DNA from: Kordia sp965283645
Lineage (GTDB): Bacteria; Bacteroidota; Bacteroidia; Flavobacteriales; Flavobacteriaceae
Direction: 5' to 3'
Length of the DNA: 64,000 nucleotides
Assembly: GCF_965283645.1 (NCBI RefSeq)
Contig: NZ_CBDIPG010000001.1
Location: forward strand, 2,108,001-2,172,000
The position numbers and the translations under genes are program-made. Below, in pieces: positions 34,695-41,687 of this stretch. Positions within the stretch are counted from its first letter, which is position 1; every line of letters starts with the position of its first letter. The notes under the pieces were generated by a model. It was not told the origin of the DNA. It saw nothing but the letters and a program-made list of their open reading frames with translations, and did not search any database.

Positions 34695-36780
34695 GAGCTA
34701 GTTCCTCCTTTCTGAATGTTTTTAGTTGTTGTAAAAACCAAATTGCGTCTTGCAAATAACTTTTGGCAAAGGCTTCACTTGGTTGATTTTTTTGTATTTG
34801 ATAGATGAAAGTTGCGAACGTTTCTGGTAATTTTATTTTTTGTGTGTCTATAAATACCGCATCAAATTGATTGATAATTGTCGCATGCGAGTTTGTTTTC
34901 TGTTGTGCTGAAAGTAATAACGCTTTCGCTGAATTTATAATGGCGGCGTACGAATGATAGATACTGTCACTGTATAATTGATTCCGTAATGCCGCGGAAG
35001 CATTTTCTATTTTTTCATGACTTTCTAAGAGTAATGTTTCGATTAAATCGATAACAACACCTGCACATTCGCCAATTCCTACTGCTTTTACATATGGTTT
35101 TTCATTTCCCCAATCTATAAAATCATCTTCCGAAAGATTTTCACTGTCCGACAATCCCTTTAGTAAGTTATAGAAATACAGTTTTTCTTTTCGTTCGTAA
35201 TATGCTAGAAAAGATTCATCCTGTTTACTATTCGTTTTGAAATCGTTTAAAATTTGACGCAACGCAATTGGCCCACGTTTACTCGGTATTTTTAATACTT
35301 TGTCTGCAAAACGACCTTCTCCATTTCCTAATACGCCACCACCTAAAAGTACTTGTAATGCTGGCGCAACTAGTTTTCCTGATTTTATGGTCATTCCTTG
35401 AAAACCTATTTCCGCCATGTTGTGTTGTCCACAAGCATTCATACAACCACTTATTTTTATCGTAATGTCTTTTGTTGTGATAAATTCATGATATTCGGTA
35501 GCGATTACTTTTTCTAATTCACGCGCAATTCCTGTACTACTTGCTATTCCTAAGTTGCACGTATCCGTACCTGGACACGCAGTAATGTCTATGAGTTTAT
35601 TGTACCCTGTTTTAGCAAATCCTAGCTTTTTTAATTCTTGATAAAATACTGGTAGCAATCCTTCTCTAACATGACGAATGAGAATGTTTTGACGCAATGT
35701 GAATCGCAATTCATCAGCCGCATATTTTTTGATTAAATCTGCTAACAATCGAGCTTTATCCGTATAGAAATCGCCCAAAGGCACACGAATTCCAATCGCA
35801 AACAGTCCTTTTTGTTTTTGAGGAATTACGTTGGTTTCTTTCCAAGCTTCGTACGCAGTTTCATCTTCAACTTTTACTGTTTCAATAGTATTATTTTGAA
35901 ATTTTGGCGCTACTTCAAATGCTTCCGTTTCAATATGAACTTTGGTTTGCGACAATGCTTTTCGTTCTGCATCTATCAATTGTGTAAACGCTTCTAAACC
36001 TAGATCTTTGATTAAGAATTTCATTCGAGCTTTTCCTCTTTTTGCGCGTTCTCCATGACGATCAAATATTCGCAATACACTTTCCGTTAACGGAATGATT
36101 TCGTCCGAAGCTATAAATTTGTATAACACATCAGCATGTCTTGGTTGCGAACCTAATCCGCCACCTAATAATACTTTGAAACCACGAATTCCGTTTTCAA
36201 CTTTAGCAATAAATCCCAAATCGTGTATGTAAGCAAGTGCCGTATCTTCATCGGTTGCCGAAAAGGAGATTTTAAATTTTCTGCCCATTTCTTGTGAGAT
36301 TGGATTTCGCAAGAAAAACGAAAACATGGCGTCTGCATATGCAGATACATCAAACGGTTCATCAACATCAATTCCTGCCGTTTCACTTGCTGTTATATTC
36401 CGAACCGTATTTCCGCAGGCTTCTCGTAATGTGATGTCATCTTTTTCAAGTTGCGCCCAAAGTTCAGGTGTTCTGTCCAAACTTACGTGATGAATTTGAA
36501 TGTCTTGACGCGTTGTAATGTGCAATCGTCCTGTGGAATATTCATCAGCAACATCCGCTATTCTGTGCAGTTGCGCACTCGTTACTTTTCCATACGGAAG
36601 TTTGATGCGAATCATTTGTACGCCATGTTGTCGTTGTCCGTACACACCACGCGCCAATCGTAGACTTCTAAATTTTTCTTCGTCAACTTTCCCTTCTTTG
36701 AATTCACGAATTTTTTGTTCTAATTCGATGATGTCTTTTTCGACAATTGGGTTTTCTATTTCTGTTCTAAAGCTTTGCAT
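34687..36780 (-). CDS. siroheme sulfite reductase with C-terminal HEPN-like domain
   Basis: A 697-residue protein. The first 530 residues are a nitrite/sulfite reductase with two ferredoxin-like halves and the siroheme/4Fe-4S ligands Cys402 and Cys408 (ACPGTDTC) and Cys446 and Cys450 (GCMNACG). Residues about 575-697 form an extra helical domain (SDSIYHSYAAIINSAKALLL) that looks like a HEPN domain. The sulfate-assimilation context favours sulfite over nitrite as substrate. The frame is open to 36795, but MQSFRTEIENP at 36780 is the likely start. It is the first gene of a four-gene unit behind a Cys/Met leader attenuator. Confidence 0.88.
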   Translation of the reverse strand: MQSFRTEIENPIVEKDIIELEQKIREFKEGKVDEEKFRSLRLARGVYGQRQHGVQMIRIKLPYGKVTSAQLHRIADVADEYSTGRLHITTRQDIQIHHVSLDRTPELWAQLEKDDITLREACGNTVRNITASETAGIDVDEPFDVSAYADAMFSFFLRNPISQEMGRKFKISFSATDEDTALAYIHDLGFIAKVENGIRGFKVLLGGGLGSQPRHADVLYKFIASDEIIPLTESVLRIFDRHGERAKRGKARMKFLIKDLGLEAFTQLIDAERKALSQTKVHIETEAFEVAPKFQNNTIETVKVEDETAYEAWKETNVIPQKQKGLFAIGIRVPLGDFYTDKARLLADLIKKYAADELRFTLRQNILIRHVREGLLPVFYQELKKLGFAKTGYNKLIDITACPGTDTCNLGIASSTGIARELEKVIATEYHEFITTKDITIKISGCMNACGQHNMAEIGFQGMTIKSGKLVAPALQVLLGGGVLGNGEGRFADKVLKIPSKRGPIALRQILNDFKTNSKQDESFLAYYERKEKLYFYNLLKGLSDSENLSEDDFIDWGNEKPYVKAVGIGECAGVVIDLIETLLLESHEKIENASAALRNQLYSDSIYHSYAAIINSAKALLLSAQQKTNSHATIINQFDAVFIDTQKIKLPETFATFIYQIQKNQPSEAFAKSYLQDAIWFLQQLKTFRKEELAHA

Positions 36781-36798
36781 TTGTTTGATTTTCAAGTA

Positions 36799-36838
36799 TT
36801 AAAAAAGTCCTTTTGAGCTATGTTTCAAAAGGACTTTT
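36799..36838 (-). terminator. attenuator terminator of the sulfite reductase operon
   Basis: AAAAGTCCTTTTGA pairs with TCAAAAGGACTTTT, a 14-bp stem followed by TT-rich sequence on the minus strand. Its 5' arm TCCTTTTG can instead pair, 8 of 8, with CAAAAGGA at 36872-36879 inside the leader ORF. Confidence 0.9.
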
Positions 36839-36865
36839 ATTAAAAATATGTATATGATTTTCACG

Positions 36866-36949
36866 TCATATTCCTTTTGTTTTTAGAAAGATGTTATCGC
36901 AACACATACACATGCATTGAGTTGAATATTTTATGGAATGATTCATCAT
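36866..36949 (-). CDS. Cys/Met-rich leader peptide of the sulfite reductase operon
   Basis: A 27-codon ORF from ATG at 36949 (a second ATG follows at 36946) to TGA at 36866. Codons 12-17 read CMCMCC. The antiterminator strand CAAAAGGA spans codons 24-26 just behind this run. Stalling at Cys or Met codons would leave it free to trap the terminator arm, so shortage of charged tRNA-Cys or tRNA-Met should switch on sulfite reduction. Layout equals that of the Phe/Tyr and metY leaders. Function is inferred; the codon run and the two alternative hairpins are seen directly. Confidence 0.87.
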   Translation of the reverse strand: MMNHSIKYSTQCMCMCCDNIFLKTKGI

Positions 36950-37001
36950 ATTGTTTTTAGTTACTATTTTTTTGATATACTTTTTTTCAATTAAAATTTT
37001 T

Positions 37002-37021
37002 AGATAGTCAGTATGCTATCT
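37002..37021. promoter_or_regulatory. 20-nt inverted repeat, candidate operator of the sulfite reductase operon
   Basis: AGATAG-N8-CTATCT is a perfect 6-bp inverted repeat 53 nt before the leader ATG, where a regulator could bind. It shares ATAGnC and spacing with CTATAGACTTAGTAG at 40181-40195 before cysH. No exact TAnnTTTG box was found for this leader, which fits activator-dependent transcription. Confidence 0.45.
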
Positions 37022-37090
37022 CATTACATATTCAATTTTTATTTTCTTTGCTCGCTCAATAGATACTGAATTAAGTTTACTTCTTAGTTT

Positions 37091-38338
37091 TTAGTTAATA
37101 AATCCAACTCCAGCTGTGGTATTTGTTTGTAAATCGATTAGTATAAATCCGCCATTGTGTTTGTTTTTTTGATAACTATCAAAGAATAATGGTTTGTTTA
37201 GTTTGAGTTGAATCTTGCCAATTTCATTCAATTGCAATTGAGCTGTTGTTGTTGTTTTTCCTGAGAAATTGGTTTCTTCTATGGTATCAACATCAACAAT
37301 TTTTGCCAATACATTGCGTACACCATGTTGCAAACTGTATTTTGAAGCTGTAGTCAGCGGCTTTTTGTCCATCCAGCAAATGGTAGCTTCTAATTCTTTT
37401 TCTATCGTTGGTTTTTCATCAATTTTTACAATCATGTCACCTCTACTTACATTTACGTCATCTTCTAATGTGAGTGTTATAGAACTTCCTCTTTCGGCTT
37501 TTTCAAATTTTTCAGTATAGAAATAGATTTCTTTTACTTTCGATTTTGTTCCAGAAGGCAACACCACTATTTCATCCCCTACCGATAAATCTCCTCCATA
37601 GAGTTTTCCTGCATATCCTCTAAAATCATGATATTTTTCAGTTTTTGGCCTGATGACTGTTTGTACAGGGAAACGTGTTTGTGCTTCTTCATATACATCT
37701 TGCGCTTGTATTTCTTCTAAATGTTCTACCAATGTTTTTCCTGTGTACCACGGCATATTTTGAGACTTTTTTACAACATTATCACCTTGCAATGCACTTA
37801 CAGGAATACAAGTAATGTTTTGTTCTTTATACGTTGTTTTTGAGATTAGTGTTTGAATTTCCTCTTGTACAGCATTGTATTTTTCTTCTGAGAAATCGAC
37901 TAAATCCATTTTATTTACTGCAATTATGATGTCTTTCGTTCGCAATAAATTGTTGATGTAAAAGTGACGCGACGTTTGTTCAATGACACCTTTTCTGGCA
38001 TCAATTAAAATAATTGCTACTTGTGAAGTAGAGGCTCCAGTTACCATGTTTCTGGTATATTCTACATGTCCTGGCGTATCTGCTATGATGTAACTTCTGT
38101 TTGCAGTAGAAAAATAGATGTGTGCTACGTCTATTGTAATTCCTTGTTCACGTTCAGCGACTAATCCGTCAGTTGCTAAGGAAAAATCTAAGTAATCAAA
38201 TCCTTTTTGCTTGCTATTGCGTTCTATCGCTTCGAGTTTGTCATCTGTCAACGATTTTGTGTCGTATAAAATTCTTCCTATTAAGGTACTTTTACCGTCA
38301 TCTACACTTCCTGCAGTTGCTATTTTTAGTACTTCCAT
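37091..38338 (-). CDS. cysN: sulfate adenylyltransferase subunit 1 (GTPase)
   Basis: A 415-residue elongation-factor-like GTPase that drives the ATP sulfurylase reaction of CysD. The P-loop is AGSVDDGKSTLIGR (residues 9-22), G3 is ADTPGHVEY, and G4 is NKMDLVDF. Two beta-barrel domains follow. There is no fused APS kinase. It lies 29 bp after cysD on the same strand. No cysC gene is present, so APS is probably reduced directly by the CysH product. Confidence 0.95.
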   Translation of the reverse strand: MEVLKIATAGSVDDGKSTLIGRILYDTKSLTDDKLEAIERNSKQKGFDYLDFSLATDGLVAEREQGITIDVAHIYFSTANRSYIIADTPGHVEYTRNMVTGASTSQVAIILIDARKGVIEQTSRHFYINNLLRTKDIIIAVNKMDLVDFSEEKYNAVQEEIQTLISKTTYKEQNITCIPVSALQGDNVVKKSQNMPWYTGKTLVEHLEEIQAQDVYEEAQTRFPVQTVIRPKTEKYHDFRGYAGKLYGGDLSVGDEIVVLPSGTKSKVKEIYFYTEKFEKAERGSSITLTLEDDVNVSRGDMIVKIDEKPTIEKELEATICWMDKKPLTTASKYSLQHGVRNVLAKIVDVDTIEETNFSGKTTTTAQLQLNEIGKIQLKLNKPLFFDSYQKNKHNGGFILIDLQTNTTAGVGFIN

Positions 38339-38367
38339 TTTTTTTGTATTCGGTGTTGGGTCTTGGG

Positions 38368-39273
38368 TTAAAAATATCCTTGTTGTTTTCTTTTTTCCAT
38401 TGCGGCTTCCGAACGTTTGTCATCTATTCGTGCGCCACGTTCTGATATGGTCGATTGTCTAATTTCTTGCACTACCGAAGCAATGTCATACGCACTTGAT
38501 AGTACTGCCGCCGTACAACTCATGTCGCCAACAGTTCTGAATCGAATGACACGTTCTTCTGTTTTTTCATATTCTTCTCTGTAAACGACCTCATCATTTG
38601 CAGACCATATTAAACCATCTCTAAGAAACGTTGCTCTTGTGTGTGCAAAATAGATAGAAGGAATTTCGATGCGTTCTTTTTCAATGTAACTCCACACATC
38701 TAGTTCCGTCCAATTTGATATTGGAAATACACGTACATTTTGACCTAGATTGATTTTACCATTTAGCATATCAAATACTTCTGGTCGTTGATTTTTTTCA
38801 TCCCATTGTCCAAAATCGTCTCGTACAGAGAAGATTCGTTCTTTGGCTCTTGCTTTTTCTTCATCTCTTCTAGCGCCACCAATACATGCATCAAAACCGA
38901 ATTCTTCTATTGCATCTAATAAGGTTTCTGTTTGTAACATATTTCGACTTGCATATTTCCCTGTTTCTTCCGTTACTTTTCCTGCATCAATATTGTCTTG
39001 CACATTTCGCACAATTAGTTTTAGCCCTAATTCTTGAACTAATTTGTCACGAAATTCAATCGTTTCAGGGAAGTTGTGACCTGTATCAATATGCATTAAC
39101 GGAAACGGAATTTTTGCTGGAAAAAATGCTTTTTGAGCCAATCTGACCAACGTAATGGAATCTTTTCCTCCAGAAAATAACAATACAGGTTTTTCAAATT
39201 GTGCAACCACTTCTCTGAAAATATGTATCGCTTCGCTTTCTAATATGTTTGTTTGTAATACTTTCGTACTCAT
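38368..39273 (-). CDS. cysD: sulfate adenylyltransferase subunit 2
   Basis: A 301-residue PP-loop enzyme that forms APS from ATP and sulfate with CysN. The PP-loop motif is LLFSGGKDSITLVRL near residues 32-46; GGARRDEEKARAKERIFSVRD and RVFPISNWTELDVW are typical. The C-terminus RSEAAMEKRKQQGYF is the conserved CysD end. The frame is open to 39300, but the ATG at 39273 gives the usual start and leaves a 10-bp gap to cysH. Confidence 0.95.
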   Translation of the reverse strand: MSTKVLQTNILESEAIHIFREVVAQFEKPVLLFSGGKDSITLVRLAQKAFFPAKIPFPLMHIDTGHNFPETIEFRDKLVQELGLKLIVRNVQDNIDAGKVTEETGKYASRNMLQTETLLDAIEEFGFDACIGGARRDEEKARAKERIFSVRDDFGQWDEKNQRPEVFDMLNGKINLGQNVRVFPISNWTELDVWSYIEKERIEIPSIYFAHTRATFLRDGLIWSANDEVVYREEYEKTEERVIRFRTVGDMSCTAAVLSSAYDIASVVQEIRQSTISERGARIDDKRSEAAMEKRKQQGYF

Positions 39274-39283
39274 GTTTTTTATC

Positions 39284-39898
39284 TTATGAATGTAATCCAC
39301 ATTCTCTGTTTTCTAATACTTTTGTTGGGTCGAAATAGTTAAATTCGTTTGGAATTTGGTACAATTCTAAATAGTTGTCTAATTCAACATCTGACCAATG
39401 ATAGAATGGACTTACTTTTAAAACGCCATCTTTTCCGTATGATACAATATCTATTGAATCTCTAAAAGCTGTTTGTCCTTTTCGTAGGTTTGTAAACCAA
39501 ATATTTGGTTTGTGAAATTCCATCGCACGCTTAAAAGGTTCTAATTTTACTTGTTCCGTAAATAGTTGATGTTTTTCATCAGTGACATCAGGAATTCCTA
39601 GTACTATATCTCGGTGAGCCGAAGTTTGTTTCGGCACGTATAAATCTATTTGTAATGCAAGTTGTTTTATTAACGTTTCTGCATGTTTATAGGTGTTTGG
39701 CGTATTGTAACCTGTATCGCACCAAATAACTTCTATATCTGATTTCACTTGTGTACAGGCATGTAAAATTGCACCTTCATACGGTCTAAAGTTTGTTGTT
39801 ACAACCGCTTTTTCTCCTTGTGCTAACGCCCACAATATGATTTCTTTAGGCGTTTTTTCACGTAACGCTTTGTTTATTTCTTGAATGTCTTGCTCCAT
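39284..39898 (-). CDS. cysH: phosphoadenylyl-/adenylyl-sulfate reductase
   Basis: A 204-residue reductase of the CysH family that makes sulfite from APS or PAPS. The catalytic Cys lies in the C-terminal ECGLHS motif (residues 199-204). The core has VIWCDTGYNTPNTY and NIWFTNLRKGQTAFR. The extra Cys pairs (CC...C-x2-C) that bind an iron-sulfur cluster in plant-type APS reductases are not evident, although no APS kinase gene is seen nearby, so substrate choice between APS and PAPS is open. It is the second gene of the DUF2061-cysH-cysD-cysN unit. Confidence 0.9.
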   Translation of the reverse strand: MEQDIQEINKALREKTPKEIILWALAQGEKAVVTTNFRPYEGAILHACTQVKSDIEVIWCDTGYNTPNTYKHAETLIKQLALQIDLYVPKQTSAHRDIVLGIPDVTDEKHQLFTEQVKLEPFKRAMEFHKPNIWFTNLRKGQTAFRDSIDIVSYGKDGVLKVSPFYHWSDVELDNYLELYQIPNEFNYFDPTKVLENRECGLHS

Positions 39899-39900
39899 TT

Positions 39901-40152
39901 TTATTTACCCCATTTTATACTATTCCAAATTCTCTCATGAAAAAAATACAGTATCATTTTTGTAACCATTTCTACCGAACCAATTGCAAAAGCCACAGTT
40001 AGTGTACCTGTAATCAGCCAAGAAATTAATACAGTATCTAGCGTACCTATTAATCTCCAACTAATTGATTTCACTAAACTTCGCAACGGTTTTTCAGAAT
40101 TTACATCTGTTTTATAATCGCTTTTGTTTCTAATTATTTGGTTAAAAATCAT
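39901..40152 (-). CDS. DUF2061 small membrane protein
   Basis: An 83-residue protein with a hydrophobic middle (LVKSISWRLIGTLDTVLISWLITG, then VAFAIGSVEMVTKMILYFFHERIW), matching the DUF2061 pattern of two membrane segments with SxxWRxxGTLDT and FHERxW. In Bacteroidota such a gene often precedes cysH/cysD, so a role in sulfate uptake or reduction is likely but not proven. It ends 2 bp before cysH. Confidence 0.85.
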   Translation of the reverse strand: MIFNQIIRNKSDYKTDVNSEKPLRSLVKSISWRLIGTLDTVLISWLITGTLTVAFAIGSVEMVTKMILYFFHERIWNSIKWGK

Positions 40153-40180
40153 TTTATCTTTTTATTAAAATACTATTAGC

Positions 40181-40197
40181 CTATAGACTTAGTAGAT
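40181..40197. promoter_or_regulatory. candidate operator before the cysH-cysD-cysN unit
   Basis: CTATAGACTTAGTAG is an imperfect inverted repeat 30-45 nt upstream of the first gene and just downstream of the -7 box. It resembles the inverted repeat before the sulfite reductase leader (ATAGnC in both), so one regulator may bind both. The regulator is not known from the window. Confidence 0.4.
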
Positions 40198-40204
40198 TAT
40201 TTGA

Positions 40205-40212
40205 CAAATATA
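40205..40212 (-). promoter_or_regulatory. -7 promoter box of the DUF2061-cysH-cysD-cysN unit
   Basis: TATATTTG on the minus strand matches TAnnTTTG exactly, 53 nt before the DUF2061 start. A TTG lies about 15 nt upstream of it, slightly closer than usual. No leader peptide or terminator lies between, unlike the other sulfur operons here. Confidence 0.6.
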
Positions 40213-40283
40213 TTTGTTTTTTATTCTCAACACTACCTTTTTTCAAAAAATATTATGTTTCTTTAGTTTTGTTATTACAGTAA

Positions 40284-41462
40284 TTAATTTTCTAGTGCTT
40301 GCTTTACATCTTCTATAATATCATGCACATTTTCCAATCCTACAGAAATACGGATTAAACCATCCGTAATACTTGTTTCCAATCTGTCTTCTTCAGAAAG
40401 TTTGCTATGTGTTGTAGATGCTGGATGCGTTACAATACTACGCGTATCTCCTAAGTTTGCCGATAGTGAACACATTTGGATGCTGTTTAGAAATTTTCTT
40501 CCTGCATTGATACCGCCTTTTACTTCAAACGCAACTACATTTCCTCCTAATTTCATTTGCTTTTTTGCGATTTTATATTGTGGATGCGATGTTAGAAAAG
40601 GATATTTTACCCAATTTACTTTTGAATTATTTTCTAAGAATTCTGCAACTTTTAATGCATTTTCACAATGTTTGTCAACACGAACAGCTAGAGTCTCTAA
40701 ACTTTTGGATAGCATCCACGCATTGAAAGGTGATAATGCTGGACCAGTATTTCTAGCAAATAGATAGATTTCTCTGATTAAAGCTGCTCTTCCTACCGTA
40801 ACGCCTCCTAATACACGACCTTGTCCGTCAATGAGTTTAGTGGCAGAATGAATTACTAAATCTGCTCCAAATTGTATTGGTTGTTGTAAATATGGTGTTG
40901 CAAAACAATTGTCTACAATGAAGATTAGATTGTGCTTTTTGGCAATTGCACCTAAAATTTCTAAATCTAAAATATCAACTGCCGGATTTGTAGGCGATTC
41001 TGCATATAATACTTTTGTATTTGGCTGAATTAATGATTCAATTTTGTCTACTTCGTTTACTTTGAAATAACTTGTTTCGATATTCCATTTTGGTAAAAAC
41101 TTCGTGAATAAACTATTGGTTGAACCAAAAATTGATCTTGATGACACAATATGATCTCCACTATTGAGTAATGCCGCAAAGGTTGAAAATACCGCTGACA
41201 TTCCTGTTGCGAATGCGTGACCGTCTTCCGCACCTTCCATTTTGCAAATTTTAGAAACAAATTCAGACGTGTTCGGATTTGTAAATCGGCTGTAAATGTT
41301 ACGTTCTTTTTCTTCCGCAAAGGAAGCACGCATATCTTCTGCGTCTTCAAATATAAAACTTGAGGTTAGGTATAGTGGACTTGAGTGTTCTAAAAAGGCA
41401 GAGCGTTCAAGTTGCGTTCTAATTGCCTGTGTTTCTATATGTTCTGTATATTGTGAGTTCAT
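40284..41462 (-). CDS. metZ: O-succinylhomoserine sulfhydrylase-like (MetZ/CGS family) PLP enzyme
   Basis: A 392-residue Cys/Met-metabolism PLP enzyme. The PLP Lys is Lys209 in HSATKLIDGQGR; YSRFTNPN, ATGMSAVFSTF and VDNCFATPY are family motifs. It resembles O-succinylhomoserine sulfhydrylase more than cystathionine gamma-lyase, but the subfamily cannot be fixed by eye. It sits 225 bp after thrA on the same strand. With MetX and MetY nearby it would be a second route to homocysteine, or a cystathionine enzyme. Confidence 0.75.
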   Translation of the reverse strand: MNSQYTEHIETQAIRTQLERSAFLEHSSPLYLTSSFIFEDAEDMRASFAEEKERNIYSRFTNPNTSEFVSKICKMEGAEDGHAFATGMSAVFSTFAALLNSGDHIVSSRSIFGSTNSLFTKFLPKWNIETSYFKVNEVDKIESLIQPNTKVLYAESPTNPAVDILDLEILGAIAKKHNLIFIVDNCFATPYLQQPIQFGADLVIHSATKLIDGQGRVLGGVTVGRAALIREIYLFARNTGPALSPFNAWMLSKSLETLAVRVDKHCENALKVAEFLENNSKVNWVKYPFLTSHPQYKIAKKQMKLGGNVVAFEVKGGINAGRKFLNSIQMCSLSANLGDTRSIVTHPASTTHSKLSEEDRLETSITDGLIRISVGLENVHDIIEDVKQALEN

Positions 41463-41510
41463 TTTTTTTTACTACTTGTTGCTTGTTTTCTGTTGATTTG
41501 TTTGCATTAT

Positions 41511-41531
41511 CTCGACTGCACTCGATGTGAC
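41511..41531. repeat. short dispersed repeat CTCGACTGCACTCGATGTGAC
   Basis: A copy of the repeat family seen at 20186-20209, lying in the gap between thrA and metZ. The rest of the 225-bp gap is AT-rich and shows no gene, leader peptide or terminator. Confidence 0.5.
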
Positions 41532-41687
41532 TCTTACTTGTTAAGTTGTTTATACTGCTTTTAATTTCAATACTTAAATTCCTAAACTTCTAATTTTGTT
41601 GATTTGTGTTTTGTTGATTTGCTTTCTATTTTTTTTAAACTAGTAAACTTATCAACTCATAAACTTTCTAGCAGTTATAATTTGATA

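Noticed and set aside
40153..40283. A leader peptide before the cysH-cysD-cysN unit
   Set aside because: The region has a promoter box and an inverted repeat but no short ORF with Cys or Met codons and no terminator.
41463..41687. A riboswitch or leader before metZ
   Set aside because: No SAM-I, SAM-II or codon-run pattern was found; only a dispersed repeat is visible.
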